From the NCBI GenBank assembly GCA_021847105.1, contig JAJZUT010000011.1, positions 1 to 64,000 on the forward strand: 64,000 nt of DNA. The letters are read 5' to 3'. This stretch comes from Pseudomonadota bacterium. Lineage in GTDB: Bacteria; Pseudomonadota; Gammaproteobacteria; Steroidobacterales; Steroidobacteraceae. The stretch's first letter is position 1; the number at the start of each line of letters is the position of its first letter. The notes under the pieces are model-generated. The model was not told where the DNA came from. It ran no database searches and saw only the letters and a list, made by a program, of their open reading frames with translations. This document shows, piece after piece, positions 29,256 through 38,550 of this stretch. Made by a program: the position numbers and the translations under genes.

Positions 29256-29543
29256 CTACTGCGGGCCGCGGCCGTGCGCTGCGCCCTCGAGCAGCGCATC
29301 GACTTCCGCTTCCGCTTTCAGCCAGTCCTGTTCTTCGCCGCCTGGCGCGAAACCGCGTCGCTCGGCGTGGAAATAGGCGGCCTGCGCAATCATGGCACGT
29401 CGGGTTTCGACCGTGACGTTCGTGGCGATCGCGGCTGAATTCCCTTTCGGCTGGGTACGTTGCGTCCGGCGCGCGGGCGCTTTGGGCGCGCCGGCCTGCT
29501 CGGATTTGGGCGCGGGGGTCGAATCGGAACGTCGAGTCGCCAT
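29256..29543 (-). CDS. DUF2934 family protein
   Basis: 95 residues. A low-complexity Lys/Ala/Pro/Gln N-terminus (about 1-48) precedes the DUF2934 signature IAQAAYFHAERRGFAPGGEE followed by QDWLKAEAEVDALL. The family is small, cytoplasmic and of unknown function. The start is strongly supported by AGGAGG 5 bases upstream. It is divergent from the sigma-54-controlled chimeric gene. Confidence 0.8.
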   Translation of the reverse strand: MATRRSDSTPAPKSEQAGAPKAPARRTQRTQPKGNSAAIATNVTVETRRAMIAQAAYFHAERRGFAPGGEEQDWLKAEAEVDALLEGAAHGRGPQ

Positions 29544-29703
29544 AAGTCCTCCTCAAAGTAGTTCCGTGCGCGAATTGCGGCACCGGTCTGTGCCCCCCCT
29601 CTTCGGCCTGCCAGAAGGCCCGCCGACGCGACAGATCTGAAGGATAGGCCTGAACTGCGGTGAGCGCCAATCCGCACCGTGCGCTGTGTTCGCCCTCGCG
29701 CCT

Positions 29704-29738
29704 GTCCGCGGACTGTCCGCTGTCCGAATCGCGGACAG
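29704..29738. promoter_or_regulatory. Tandem dyads, candidate enhancer sites for a sigma-54 activator
   Basis: Two dyads share the half-site TGTCCG: GTCCGCGGAC (29704-29713, perfect palindrome) and CTGTCCG/CGGACAG (29720-29726 and 29732-29738, 5-base spacer). Their centres are about 20 bases apart, i.e. two helical turns, and they lie 75-110 bases upstream of the -24 box, the usual arrangement for Fis-type enhancer-binding proteins. The Fis-type DNA-binding end of such a protein is encoded just downstream. Confidence 0.6.
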
Positions 29739-29812
29739 TCCTGGGCATCGCTTTCCGGTGCTGGGAGGCATTTTCTCTCGCGAAATCCGCAAGTTGACAC
29801 TGCCTATCTGTC

Positions 29813-29827
29813 TGGCACGCGATCTGC
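29813..29827 (+). promoter_or_regulatory. Sigma-54 (-24/-12) promoter
   Basis: TGGCACG-CGAT-CTGC matches the sigma-54 consensus TGGCACG-N4-TTGC except for one base; the invariant GG (29814-29815) and GC (29826-29827) are exactly 10 bases apart. It lies 17 bases before the ATG of the chimeric gene. Confidence 0.75.
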
Positions 29828-29843
29828 ATACAGTCGCTCAGCC

Positions 29844-30635
29844 ATGAGCATCCTAGACCTGAAACCCCCGCGTCCCGCAGCTGAGACTTCGGCAGCGGTC
29901 AGTCCCATCCGCAATACGGCGGCGCAAGACGTCACCGCTGCAGCGCGCCCACCGTGGTATCGGCGTCCCGCCGTGCTCGGCGCATTCGGCGGGGCAATCC
30001 TGCTCCTCGGCGTGGCCACGTGGCTCGCCATCGACTGGTCTCAATCCGCAACGGTGCTCTCCCTGCGCCACCTCGAAACCACCGTCGTCGCTCGCGGTCG
30101 GTTTGTTCAGGACGTCGCGGCGCGCGGAACGGTCATCGCTGCAGAAAGCCCGACACTCGTCGCCACAGCCGCCGGCACCGTGCACTACCTCGTGCATGCG
30201 GGCGATCGGGTGCGCAAGGGCCAGGTCCTCGCCGTGGCGACGAGCCCCCTGCTGCAGAACGAGTATCAGCGCCAGTTCGCCACGCTCAACAGCATGCCGT
30301 TGGCGCGGCACTTCCTCGACGGGCAGCACCTGCTTTCGCAAGCAGCCGAACGGGCGCTCGCCCGCTATCCCTGGCCCGGGAACGTGCGCGAACTGCGCAA
30401 TGTGATTCAGCGCGCGTGTCTGCTCTCGGAGGCGCCGCAGATCGGCGTGTCGATCCTGAACCTGCCGGTGTGCGAGAGTGCGCCGAGCGAGGCGCCGGCA
30501 CCGGATCGCGCGTCCGTCGAAGCGGCTCTGACTCGCCATGAGGGCAATGTCTCGCGCGCTGCGCGCGAACTCGGCGTATCCCGGCAGGCACTCTACCGGC
30601 GCATGGAAAAGCTCGGCCTGAAGAGCGACGCGTGA
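29844..30635 (+). CDS. Chimera: membrane fusion protein N-terminus joined to sigma-54 activator C-terminus
   Basis: 263 residues in one open frame. Residues 1-150 are the start of a HlyD/MacA-like adaptor of ABC exporters: cytoplasmic N-terminus, one helix about 44-64, then VVARGRFVQDVAARGTVIAA and the half-lipoyl piece AAGTVHYLVHAGDRVRKGQV. From about residue 151 (LARHFL) it switches to the end of an NtrC-type activator: ARYPWPGNVRELRNVIQRAC (end of the AAA+ domain) and the Fis helix-turn-helix at 228-259 (HEGNVSRAARELGVSRQALY). The rest of the adaptor, any ABC subunits, and the receiver and ATPase domains are absent, so a deletion of an operon interior is the simplest origin. With this topology the DNA-binding end would be periplasmic, so it is probably non-functional. 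It overlaps the kinase by GTGA. Confidence 0.75.
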   Translation: MSILDLKPPRPAAETSAAVSPIRNTAAQDVTAAARPPWYRRPAVLGAFGGAILLLGVATWLAIDWSQSATVLSLRHLETTVVARGRFVQDVAARGTVIAAESPTLVATAAGTVHYLVHAGDRVRKGQVLAVATSPLLQNEYQRQFATLNSMPLARHFLDGQHLLSQAAERALARYPWPGNVRELRNVIQRACLLSEAPQIGVSILNLPVCESAPSEAPAPDRASVEAALTRHEGNVSRAARELGVSRQALYRRMEKLGLKSDA

Positions 30636-31954
30636 TCGGCCGGTTGCGCGACTCGCTGAGCGCCCGCATGGGCGTAGCGCTCGCGCTGATGGCGCTGCTC
30701 GCTGCGACCCTGACCGCCGCAGCCCTGCGCTGGCTCGATGCAGGCCTGTTTGGGCTCGCCGTCGCGCTACTGATCGGCCTGCCGGCAGTGCTGTGGCTCG
30801 CCGTTCGCGCCGCACGACCCTGGCGACAGACTCTCGCGGCAGTGAGCGGCGGCATCGAGAGCCTGCGTGACCGGGATTTCAGTGTCAGCATCAGCTCGCC
30901 TGCGCCGCGGGAGCTGCGCGAGCTTGTCGAGGCGTACAACAGTCTCGGCACGCTGCTGCGGCGGGAGGGATTCGATCTGTATCAACGCGAGCTGCTGCTC
31001 GATACGGTCCTGCAGACCACGCCCATTGCACTGGTGTTGAGCAGTAACGCCGGCAGGATTGTGTTCGGAAACATCGCCGCGCGGCAGCTGCTGCGTGGTG
31101 GGCGGCGTCTCGAGGGCCTGGACGTCCAGGCCCTGCTCGCCGAGCAGCCAGCCCAGCTGCGCACTGCCATCGAGGCTGCCAGCGACACGCTGTTTACGCT
31201 CGGGGCTGGCCCGGACAGCGAGGTGTACCGCTTCTCGCGGCGCGAGTTCCTGCTGCATGCCCGACCGCATCAACTCTGGTTGCTCGAGCGCCTGACGCGT
31301 GAACTTGCGGCGCAGGAAATTGCGGTGTGGAAGAAGGTCATCCGGGTCATTGCGCACGAACTGAACAATTCCGTTGCGCCCATCAGCTCGCTGGTGCACT
31401 CCGGCAGACTTCTTGCTCGGGAGGCCGATCCGGCGACGCTCGGCCCGCAGCTGGAGCGCATTTTCGCCACCATCGGCGAGCGTACCTCGCATCTTGCCGC
31501 GTTCATCGACGGTTACGCCCGCTTCGCGAAACTACCGCGACCGCGGCTCGCGCCTCTGTACTGGGAGCCATTCCTCGCTCCGCTCGCCGTGACGCTCGGC
31601 GTGCAGATCGAAGGACCGTTGCCGCTCACTCCGACCCAGGCAGACGCCGGACAGCTCGAGCAGGTCATGATCAACCTGGTGAAGAATGCGCGCGAATCCG
31701 GCTCGCCGTGCGAACAGATCACCCTGCGCGTGCGGACCCAGCCGGGCGGCGTATGCCTCGAGGTAGCCGACCGGGGTGCGGGACTTGGCGAGCAGGCGTT
31801 GCGCGATGCGTTGCTGCCGTTTTTCTCCACCAAAGCATCAGGTACCGGGCTCGGTTTGACGTTGTGCCGTGAGATCATCGAAGCGCATGGGGGGCGGCTC
31901 ACCCTCGCCAACCGCCCGGACGGCGGGGCGGTGGTGTCGGTGTATCTGCCATAA
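30632..31954 (+). CDS. NtrY/NtrB-like sensor histidine kinase
   Basis: 440 residues with a GTG start overlapping the chimera stop in GTGA. Two N-terminal helices (about 13-35 and 38-58) with almost no periplasmic loop, a HAMP-like linker, a PAS-like region (about 118-215, TTPIALVLSSNAGRIVFGN), H-box VIRVIAHELNNSVAPISSL with H242, N-box MINLVKNARES, G1 VADRGAGLG and G2 FFSTKASGTGLGLTLCREII. This is the class that pairs with sigma-54 response regulators; its cognate regulator survives here only as the C-terminal piece in the preceding gene, so the kinase may be orphaned. Confidence 0.9.
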   Translation: MIGRLRDSLSARMGVALALMALLAATLTAAALRWLDAGLFGLAVALLIGLPAVLWLAVRAARPWRQTLAAVSGGIESLRDRDFSVSISSPAPRELRELVEAYNSLGTLLRREGFDLYQRELLLDTVLQTTPIALVLSSNAGRIVFGNIAARQLLRGGRRLEGLDVQALLAEQPAQLRTAIEAASDTLFTLGAGPDSEVYRFSRREFLLHARPHQLWLLERLTRELAAQEIAVWKKVIRVIAHELNNSVAPISSLVHSGRLLAREADPATLGPQLERIFATIGERTSHLAAFIDGYARFAKLPRPRLAPLYWEPFLAPLAVTLGVQIEGPLPLTPTQADAGQLEQVMINLVKNARESGSPCEQITLRVRTQPGGVCLEVADRGAGLGEQALRDALLPFFSTKASGTGLGLTLCREIIEAHGGRLTLANRPDGGAVVSVYLP

Positions 31955-32004
31955 TCCGCGTCTCGCCGCCCAATTGCGTGCGGTGCAGGATCGGAGCGCC
32001 CCGG

Positions 32005-34101
32005 ATGCCGGCTACCGTCACGTCCCTCCGTCAGAGCGTTCTCTCGACGCTGCTGCAGACCAAGCCGGCGCAGTTGCCCGGGCGGGTGCTGCTGCGCAAC
32101 ACCGTTGCGGTGGTGCTGCCGCTCGCCTGGGCCATCGCGAGCGGACAGTTGCTTGCCGGCATCGCCATCGCGGTCGGCGCGGTGGTGACGATGTATTCCG
32201 ACCAGCCGGGGCCCTATCGCCAGCGCCTCGCGCGGCTGCTCGCGGTGTCCGTCGCCGGCGGTGTCGCAACCTTTCTCGGCTTGACCCTCAATCACCACCT
32301 GCCCGCGCTCCTTCTTGCCGCATTGCTCGTTGGCTTCGCCGGCGCGCTGCTCGTCACCTTCGGCGACGCCATCGCTCGGGTGGGCATGACGGCGATGGTG
32401 CTGCTTGCGATCGCAACCGATCTGCCCGCCCCGACCTTGCTGTCCGCGCTGCAGCTGACTGCCGAGGTCACCGCGGGTGGATTGCTCCTCACCGTGTTCT
32501 CGATTGCCGCCTGGCCGCTGCAGCGTTACGGTCCGGAACGCGAGGCGCTCGCGGCCGTGTATCGCGGGCTGGCCGCCATGGCGCGTGGTGGGAGCCGTGA
32601 GAGCGGCGCGGCGCTCGCACTGACCGAGGGGATGACCGGGCTGCAACACACGCTGTTCGGCCCGCACCGCGCCCGGGGTCCGGTGATGGATTATTTCGGC
32701 GTGATGCTCGAGCTCGCCGAGCGAGCCCGCCTCGAACTCACCGCGCTCGAGGCCACGCAACCCGGCGCGCACATCGCCCCGCTGATCCAGCACGAAAGCG
32801 CAGCAGTGCTCGAGGCGATCGCGAGTGTGATTCGCGCCGGTTCGGACCCGCAGCGCGCCATACACGCGGCGCTCGCGCGCCTGCAGAGCGCCGAGCGCAA
32901 CGCTCTCGAGCATGAATGGGCGCTGCCGGAGGGGCCCTGGCATCACTTCCAGGCGCTCTCGGGACAGCTGGCTGCTGCGGTCCGCAACGCCGAGCGCGCC
33001 GGCTCACAGGGCCTGCGCAGCGCAGCTGCGGAGGATCTGCAGCTACCCCGGGCGCTGCGTCCGCAGTCCCCGCTCGCCACCCTTGCGGCCAACCTCACAC
33101 CTCGCTCCGCGGCCTTCCGCCATGCCATTCGCAGTGCGGCCTGCTTCACCTTCGCCATGTGGCTGGGACGAGTGCTGCCCGTGCAGCACGGCTACTGGAT
33201 GCCGATGACCGTGGCGATCGTGCTGCGCGCCGATTACGCGGCCACCTTCAGCTACGGCCTGTTGCGCGTGGTCGGAACCGTGCTCGGACTGCTGCTCACT
33301 ACCGCACTGATTCATGTCCTGCCGGCCAGCGCCTGGGTGCACCTGGCGGTACTCGCGGTGTTGTGTGCCGGATTTCGCTATTTTGGCAACGTCCATTACG
33401 GCATCGCAGTTGCCGCACTCACCGGCATGGTGGTGCTGCTGCTGGCCTTTGTCGGGGAAGCGCCGGAGCCGACCGTGATTGCCCGCCTGATCGACACGGT
33501 GATCGGCAGTGCGATCGCCCTTGCCGCCTACGGCCTGTGGCCGACATGGGAAAAAGGTCGCGCAAGGCAGACCCTGGCGCAGATGCTGCGAGCCTACGCC
33601 GAGTACCTGGCAGCGCTGGTGAGCGGAGACGCTCAGGTCCGACGCGATGGCCGACAGGGTGCGCGCGTGGCGCGCGTCAACGCCGATGCGTCCGTCAAAC
33701 GCCTGCTTGCCGAACCGGCCACGCCGCCAACGCTTGCGGAGCTGGCCCAGTCGCTGCTCACCAACGGCAACCGTCTGGCGCGAACCATCATGACGCTGGA
33801 GGCGCTTCTCGGCTACGCGGGCGAACCGGCTACGGGCGCACCAATCGAGCCGTTCATTCGGCAAAGCGCGAGCGCGCTGCAGGAGGCGGCCGAAGCCCTG
33901 GACACGCGACGGGAACCGCGCGCATTACCGCCGATTCGCGCCGCCCAGCGCCACCTGGCCCGGGAGCTCGGCGCTGCGGATTCCGATCCGCGCGCAGCGG
34001 AAATTGCCGCTGCCTGCGACCGGCTGGTGGACAACATCAACACTTTGGCGCACATCGTCACGCGCGCTCGAGCGTACCCACCGCAGGGCCAGCCGGGCTA
34101 G
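32005..34101 (+). CDS. FUSC-family inner membrane transporter (YccS/AaeB-like)
   Basis: 698 residues with two repeats of hydrophobic helices (about residues 26-180 and 370-525), each followed by a cytoplasmic helical domain, the architecture of FUSC proteins such as AaeB (aromatic acid efflux) and YccS. The second repeat begins AFRHAIRSAACFTFAMWLGR and contains HGYWMPMTVAIVLRADYAATF, the most conserved FUSC signature. GGAG lies 8 bases upstream of the ATG. Substrate is unknown. It ends 10 bases from the convergent galU gene. Confidence 0.88.
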   Translation: MPATVTSLRQSVLSTLLQTKPAQLPGRVLLRNTVAVVLPLAWAIASGQLLAGIAIAVGAVVTMYSDQPGPYRQRLARLLAVSVAGGVATFLGLTLNHHLPALLLAALLVGFAGALLVTFGDAIARVGMTAMVLLAIATDLPAPTLLSALQLTAEVTAGGLLLTVFSIAAWPLQRYGPEREALAAVYRGLAAMARGGSRESGAALALTEGMTGLQHTLFGPHRARGPVMDYFGVMLELAERARLELTALEATQPGAHIAPLIQHESAAVLEAIASVIRAGSDPQRAIHAALARLQSAERNALEHEWALPEGPWHHFQALSGQLAAAVRNAERAGSQGLRSAAAEDLQLPRALRPQSPLATLAANLTPRSAAFRHAIRSAACFTFAMWLGRVLPVQHGYWMPMTVAIVLRADYAATFSYGLLRVVGTVLGLLLTTALIHVLPASAWVHLAVLAVLCAGFRYFGNVHYGIAVAALTGMVVLLLAFVGEAPEPTVIARLIDTVIGSAIALAAYGLWPTWEKGRARQTLAQMLRAYAEYLAALVSGDAQVRRDGRQGARVARVNADASVKRLLAEPATPPTLAELAQSLLTNGNRLARTIMTLEALLGYAGEPATGAPIEPFIRQSASALQEAAEALDTRREPRALPPIRAAQRHLARELGAADSDPRAAEIAAACDRLVDNINTLAHIVTRARAYPPQGQPG

Positions 34102-34111
34102 CGAGGCGCGC

Positions 34112-35083
34112 TTACGGGTGCGAGGCCGGCCTCACACTGCGCCGACGCGAACCGGCGCCGTTGGTCTGATGCCGCGCCGGTGTGCCGCCGCGGGTCATCT
34201 GAAGCTGCAGTTGATGCAGATAGCGGCGGAATTCCTTGCCGAGCTCAGGATGACCGAGCGCGTATTCGACCGTGGCCTGCAGATAGCCGAGCTTGCTGCC
34301 GCAATCATAGCGAGTGCCGGAGAAACGATAGGCGTACACCGCTTCTTCGCGCATCAGTGCGGCGATGCCGTCGGTGAGCTGGATTTCCCCGCCGGCACCG
34401 CGACCGATTTTCTCCAGATGCTCGAAAATCGAGGGCGAGAGGATGTACCGACCCACCACTGCGAGGTTGGACGGCGCGACTTGTGGCTTCGGCTTCTCGA
34501 CGATGCTGCGCACCCGGCTGGTCGCCGACTTGTCCGCCTCCACCGCCACGATGCCATATTTGTCGGTGTCGGCCCGCGGCACCGCCTGCACCCCAAGGAC
34601 GCTCGCCCGCTTCGCCTCATACACCTCGGCCATCTGCGCCAGACACGCCACGTCGCTGCGAATCAGATCGTCGGCCAGATGTACGAAGAACGGCTCGGCA
34701 CCGACGGCCGGCTGCGCGCAGAGCACGGCATGTCCAAGTCCGAGTGGCGCCGGCTGACGGATGTAGATGCACGAAGCATAGGAAGGCAGCACGCTGCGGA
34801 TTTGATTGAGCAGGCTGCTCTTGCCCTGGCGCTCGAGCAGCTGCTCGAGCTCCTGATCGGAATCGAAGTGATCTTCGATCGCACGCTTGGAGGCACCAGT
34901 GATGAACACCAGTCTGGTCACACCGGCGGCGAGAGCCTCCTCCACCGCGTACTGTATGAGCGGCTTGTCGACCACCGGCAGCATCTCCTTGGGGCTTGCC
35001 TTGGTCGCCGGCAGAAAGCGCGTTCCCCGGCCGGCCACTGGGAATACAGCCGTGCGTATGATCGACTTTGGAGCTGTCCGCAT
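34112..35083 (-). CDS. galU: UTP--glucose-1-phosphate uridylyltransferase
   Basis: 323 residues from the ATG at 35083 (AGGAG 7 bases upstream). Makes UDP-glucose for LPS, capsule and osmoprotectant sugars in the cytoplasm. The nucleotidyltransferase start [24 protein letters not shown], the uridine-site region [22 protein letters not shown] and [12 protein letters not shown] are all present. The last about 30 residues (Gly/Thr/Arg-rich) are an extension without homology that I recognise. It is the last gene of the strand-consistent block that starts at gyrA. Confidence 0.95.
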   Translation of the reverse strand: MRTAPKSIIRTAVFPVAGRGTRFLPATKASPKEMLPVVDKPLIQYAVEEALAAGVTRLVFITGASKRAIEDHFDSDQELEQLLERQGKSSLLNQIRSVLPSYASCIYIRQPAPLGLGHAVLCAQPAVGAEPFFVHLADDLIRSDVACLAQMAEVYEAKRASVLGVQAVPRADTDKYGIVAVEADKSATSRVRSIVEKPKPQVAPSNLAVVGRYILSPSIFEHLEKIGRGAGGEIQLTDGIAALMREEAVYAYRFSGTRYDCGSKLGYLQATVEYALGHPELGKEFRRYLHQLQLQMTRGGTPARHQTNGAGSRRRSVRPASHP

Positions 35084-35142
35084 ACTGAGTCTCCTGCAAC
35101 CTGTGAATCCGGCCGGCGCATGGGCCACCCATGCACTTTAGT

Positions 35143-36330
35143 TTAGCGCCCTGCTCCACCGAGGTCGTGACGATCGTCGTGCATCGTTCGATCTCGTACG
35201 TTCGTTGAATGCAACCTGAACGGCCGCTCGGGCGGGATCGTCACCCGCTTCAATGCGGCCGGGCGCATGCTGTCCCAGGTGCGGCACTTCGGACAGCGCC
35301 AATACCACCCGACGCTGAGCAGACCGCACTCCTCGCACTGATACCGTCCGCCCGCCCCGCCGAGGCGCTGCAGCAGCAGCGCCAGCGAGTAGGCCTCTGC
35401 AACCGCCTCGCCCTGCGCGCCTTCGAGCTCGGCCAAGCGCTGCAGTTGCTGCGAGGGCAGCGAACTTGAGAGCAGCACCGCGAGTTCCCGTGGATTGACC
35501 TGCCCGGCCCGCTGCAGTCGTTCGCGCAACTCGGCGAGCACCCGGGGCGCCTCGCTCTCCGGCGCGAGCGCCAGTGCGCGGGGAATCACCTCGATCGCCA
35601 GGACCGGATGCGCCTCGAGAATGTTCAAATAGCGCTCGAGCGCCTCGGCGCGCTCCCCGCCCGCCTCGGCGATGCGCGCCGAGAGTACCTGGGCACGCGG
35701 CAGATCGTGTGCGCGGGCGCGCGCCTGGACGAGCAGACTGCTGGCGCGCGAGACATCGCCATGGCGCAATGCCTGCTCGGCGAGCTCGCACACGTAATGG
35801 GCCGCAACCTGCGCGCGTTGCGCCTGGACCTGCACGGGCAGCGCCTGGAGGATCTCAAGCGCATTGGCCCAGTCGCCCTGCGCCTCGTAGATGCGCAGCA
35901 GCTGGTCGAGCGCGATCTGACGGTATTCCGCCGAGGCGGCAAGCTCCTTGAACAGCTGTTCGGCGCGATCCATCAAACCGGCACTGAGATAATCGAGCGC
36001 GAGCGCGAGTCCCGCCTTGGCGCGCAGCGCCACGGAGCCCTGCTCGTGCAGGCGGGTGTGGATCGCGATCGCGCGATCCACCTCGCCGCGGCGGCGGAAC
36101 AGGCTACCGAGCGCGAATTGGATCTCGGCAGCATCGCCCGCCTCGGCCATGCGCGCAAATACCTCGACCGCATGATCGAACCGGTCATTGATCAGATGAT
36201 CGAGACCAATGTAGTAATCGCGCGGTAATCGGACGGTGCGCCGATTGCCGGTCAGGCGACCGAGCAGCCAGGCGGCGAGCCCGATGGCGGCGAACGCGAA
36301 CGCGAGAAGATAGGCGGGAAGGGCGATCAC
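35143..36330 (-). CDS. lapB: LPS assembly regulator LapB (YciM)
   Basis: 395 residues: an N-terminal membrane anchor (about 3-24), the conserved RDYYIGLDHLINDRFDHAVEVF followed by about nine TPR units, and a C-terminal rubredoxin-like metal site with two Cys pairs (YQCEECGLLS and WRCPKCRTWDSM). LapB recruits LpxC to FtsH and so limits LPS synthesis. A Ser/Asn/Arg-rich tail of about 30 residues follows. The usual partner gene lapA, normally between ihfB and lapB, is missing: lapB follows ihfB by 47 bases. Confidence 0.93.
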   Translation of the reverse strand: MIALPAYLLAFAFAAIGLAAWLLGRLTGNRRTVRLPRDYYIGLDHLINDRFDHAVEVFARMAEAGDAAEIQFALGSLFRRRGEVDRAIAIHTRLHEQGSVALRAKAGLALALDYLSAGLMDRAEQLFKELAASAEYRQIALDQLLRIYEAQGDWANALEILQALPVQVQAQRAQVAAHYVCELAEQALRHGDVSRASSLLVQARARAHDLPRAQVLSARIAEAGGERAEALERYLNILEAHPVLAIEVIPRALALAPESEAPRVLAELRERLQRAGQVNPRELAVLLSSSLPSQQLQRLAELEGAQGEAVAEAYSLALLLQRLGGAGGRYQCEECGLLSVGWYWRCPKCRTWDSMRPAALKRVTIPPERPFRLHSTNVRDRTMHDDRHDLGGAGR

Positions 36331-36377
36331 CGCCGCAATTTAACATGCGGCGCCGGGACCGATATGCCGTGCACAGC

Positions 36378-36680
36378 CTAGCCGCGGATCGGCTGGCCGG
36401 CGCCCTGATTGACCCGCTCGCGCAGATCCTTGCCCGCTTTGAAATGCGGCACGTGTTTCCCCGAGAGTGCCACCGCCTCGCCGGTCTTGGGATTGCGTCC
36501 CTGGCGGGGCGGACGGAAGTGCAGCGAGAAACTGCCGAAGCCCCGGATCTCGATGCGCTCGCCCTGGGCGAGCGCATCGCTCATCACCTCGAGGATCTGC
36601 TTCAAAGCGAGCTCGACATCCTTGGCCGGCAGATGCTTCTGCTTGGCCGCGATGATTTCAATGAGCTCAGATTTCGTCAT
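36378..36680 (-). CDS. ihfB: Integration host factor beta subunit
   Basis: 100 residues. HU/IHF fold with [20 protein letters not shown], the DNA-contact arm region [25 protein letters not shown] and conserved Pro at the kink site. It bends DNA as a heterodimer with IhfA. It lies between rpsA and lapB as in most gammaproteobacteria. I see no purine SD before the ATG; a strong hairpin precedes it. Confidence 0.95.
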   Translation of the reverse strand: MTKSELIEIIAAKQKHLPAKDVELALKQILEVMSDALAQGERIEIRGFGSFSLHFRPPRQGRNPKTGEAVALSGKHVPHFKAGKDLRERVNQGAGQPIRG

Positions 36681-36694
36681 ATCGCAGGTCGATC

Positions 36695-36723
36695 GCCGCC
36701 GCTTCCAAGGCGGAAGCGGCGGC
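36695..36723 (-). terminator. Perfect 12-bp hairpin in the rpsA-ihfB gap
   Basis: GCCGCCGCTTCC and its exact complement around a 5-base loop, between the rpsA stop and the ihfB start. No U-tract follows on the minus strand, and its foot is 14 bases before the ihfB ATG, so it may attenuate, protect the rpsA mRNA end, or mask ihfB translation. Confidence 0.5.
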
Positions 36724-36732
36724 TTTCAGGAC

Positions 36733-38409
36733 TTAACCTCGATCTCCGATATGCTCTTTGAGCAAGTCGCCCAGGCTGGTGCCCGTCGGCGCGGACTCCG
36801 AGGAGCGGTAGTTCTGCACCGCTTCGGCTTCCTCGTGGGCCTCCTTGGCCTTGATCGAGAGCGAAATCGTGCGCGACTTGCGGTCCACGCCCGTAAATTT
36901 CGCCTCGACCTCCTCGCCGACCTTCAGCACCGTGCGGGCATCCTCGATACGGTCGCGACCCAGTTCGGAGGCACGCAGCTGGCCCTCAATCCCGTTGCCG
37001 AGATCAATGACCGCCCCGCGCGCGTCGACTTCCTTGACCATGCCCCGCACGATCGTGCCCTTGGGATTCTCCGCAATGTAGCTCGAGAACGGATCCTTCG
37101 CGAGCTGCTTGATGCCGAGGCTGATGCGCTCGCGCTCCGGATCGATCGACAGCACCATGGCCTCGACCTGCTGGCCCTTCTGGTAGCTGCGCACGGCCTC
37201 TTCGCCCGGCATGTCCCAGGAGATATCCGACAGATGCACCAGGCCATCAATGTTGCCCGAGAGGCCAATGAAGATACCGAAGTCGGTAATCGACTTGATC
37301 TGCCCGCTGACGTGATCACCGCGATTGTAGTTCTCGGCGAACTCTTTCCAAGGATTGGCCTTGCACTGCTTCAGGCCGAGGGAGATGCGCCGACGATCTT
37401 CGTCGACATCGAGCACCATGACCTCGACTTCCTCGCCCGTGTGAACGACCTTGGCCGGATTGACGTTCTTGTTGGTCCAGTCCATCTCCGAGACGTGTAC
37501 CAGACCCTCGACGCCGTCCTCGATCTCGACGAACGCGCCGTAATCGGCAATGTTGGTGACCTTGCCGAACACGCGAGTGTTGGCCGGGTACCGCCGTGCA
37601 ATGTTCTCCCACGGATCGGCGCCGAGCTGCTTCAACCCGAGGCTGACGCGTGAACGCTCGCGATCGAACTTCAGAATCCGCACGTCGATCTCATCGCCGA
37701 CCTTGACCACTTCGGAAGGATGCTTGACGCGCTTCCACGCCATGTCGGTGATGTGCAGCAATCCGTCGATGCCACCGAGGTCGACAAACGCGCCGTAGTC
37801 GGTGAGGTTCTTCACCGTGCCGCGCACGACCGAACCTTCCTGCAGGTTCTCGAGCAGCGCACTGCGCTCGGCCGAGAATTCCTGCTCAACCACCGCGCGG
37901 CGCGAGACCACTACGTTGTTGCGCTTCTGGTCCAGCTTGATGACCTTGAACTCGAGCGGCTTGCCCTCGAGATAGGCGGTGTCGCGCACAGGACGGACAT
38001 CGACCAGCGAGCCCGGCAGGAACGCCCGCACGTTGTCGATTTCCACCGTGAAGCCGCCCTTGACTCGGCCGGTAATCACGCCGATGACGATCTCGGCCTT
38101 GTTGAATGCCTCCTCGAGACGCGTCCAGGTCCGGGCACGCTTGGCCTTCTCGCGCGAGAGACGGGTCTCTCCGGTGCCATCCTCAACCGAATCGAGCGCG
38201 ACCTCCACCTCGTCGCCCGGCTTGACCTCAAGGGCGCCTTGCTCGTCCTTGAACTGCTCGACGGGGATGACGGCCTCGGACTTCAGGCCGACATTGACCA
38301 CGACCACATCCGGGGTGACGTCAACGACGAGCCCGGTGAGAATCATCCCGGGGCGGATGCGTTGATTGGCGAGACTCTGCTCGAAGAGCTGTGCAAAACT
38401 TTCTGTCAT
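36733..38409 (-). CDS. rpsA: 30S ribosomal protein S1
   Basis: 558 residues, the normal length of proteobacterial S1, with six S1 RNA-binding repeats. The first two bind the ribosome ([13 protein letters not shown].., [20 protein letters not shown]). The four others carry the classic signatures [60 protein letters not shown] and [20 protein letters not shown]. It delivers mRNA to the 30S subunit. It is the gene before ihfB in a conserved cluster with cmk and aroA upstream. Confidence 0.97.
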   Translation of the reverse strand: MTESFAQLFEQSLANQRIRPGMILTGLVVDVTPDVVVVNVGLKSEAVIPVEQFKDEQGALEVKPGDEVEVALDSVEDGTGETRLSREKAKRARTWTRLEEAFNKAEIVIGVITGRVKGGFTVEIDNVRAFLPGSLVDVRPVRDTAYLEGKPLEFKVIKLDQKRNNVVVSRRAVVEQEFSAERSALLENLQEGSVVRGTVKNLTDYGAFVDLGGIDGLLHITDMAWKRVKHPSEVVKVGDEIDVRILKFDRERSRVSLGLKQLGADPWENIARRYPANTRVFGKVTNIADYGAFVEIEDGVEGLVHVSEMDWTNKNVNPAKVVHTGEEVEVMVLDVDEDRRRISLGLKQCKANPWKEFAENYNRGDHVSGQIKSITDFGIFIGLSGNIDGLVHLSDISWDMPGEEAVRSYQKGQQVEAMVLSIDPERERISLGIKQLAKDPFSSYIAENPKGTIVRGMVKEVDARGAVIDLGNGIEGQLRASELGRDRIEDARTVLKVGEEVEAKFTGVDRKSRTISLSIKAKEAHEEAEAVQNYRSSESAPTGTSLGDLLKEHIGDRG

Positions 38410-38550
38410 ACCTTCACTCGCACGGCCGATGAGAGGTCCGTGCTTATTTTACTGGCGCCCGTTGTGTCCCTCAGGCCCAGGCAGATGCGAACCACGGCAT
38501 GCGCTTCCCTGACGCACGCCCACTTGGAAAACTTCGTCGACAGGACCGTT

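Noticed and set aside
29844..30635. Chimera read as a CadC-like membrane-bound transcription factor
   Set aside because: The DNA-binding end is C-terminal to a helix whose following region is a periplasmic adaptor domain, so it would be on the wrong side of the membrane.
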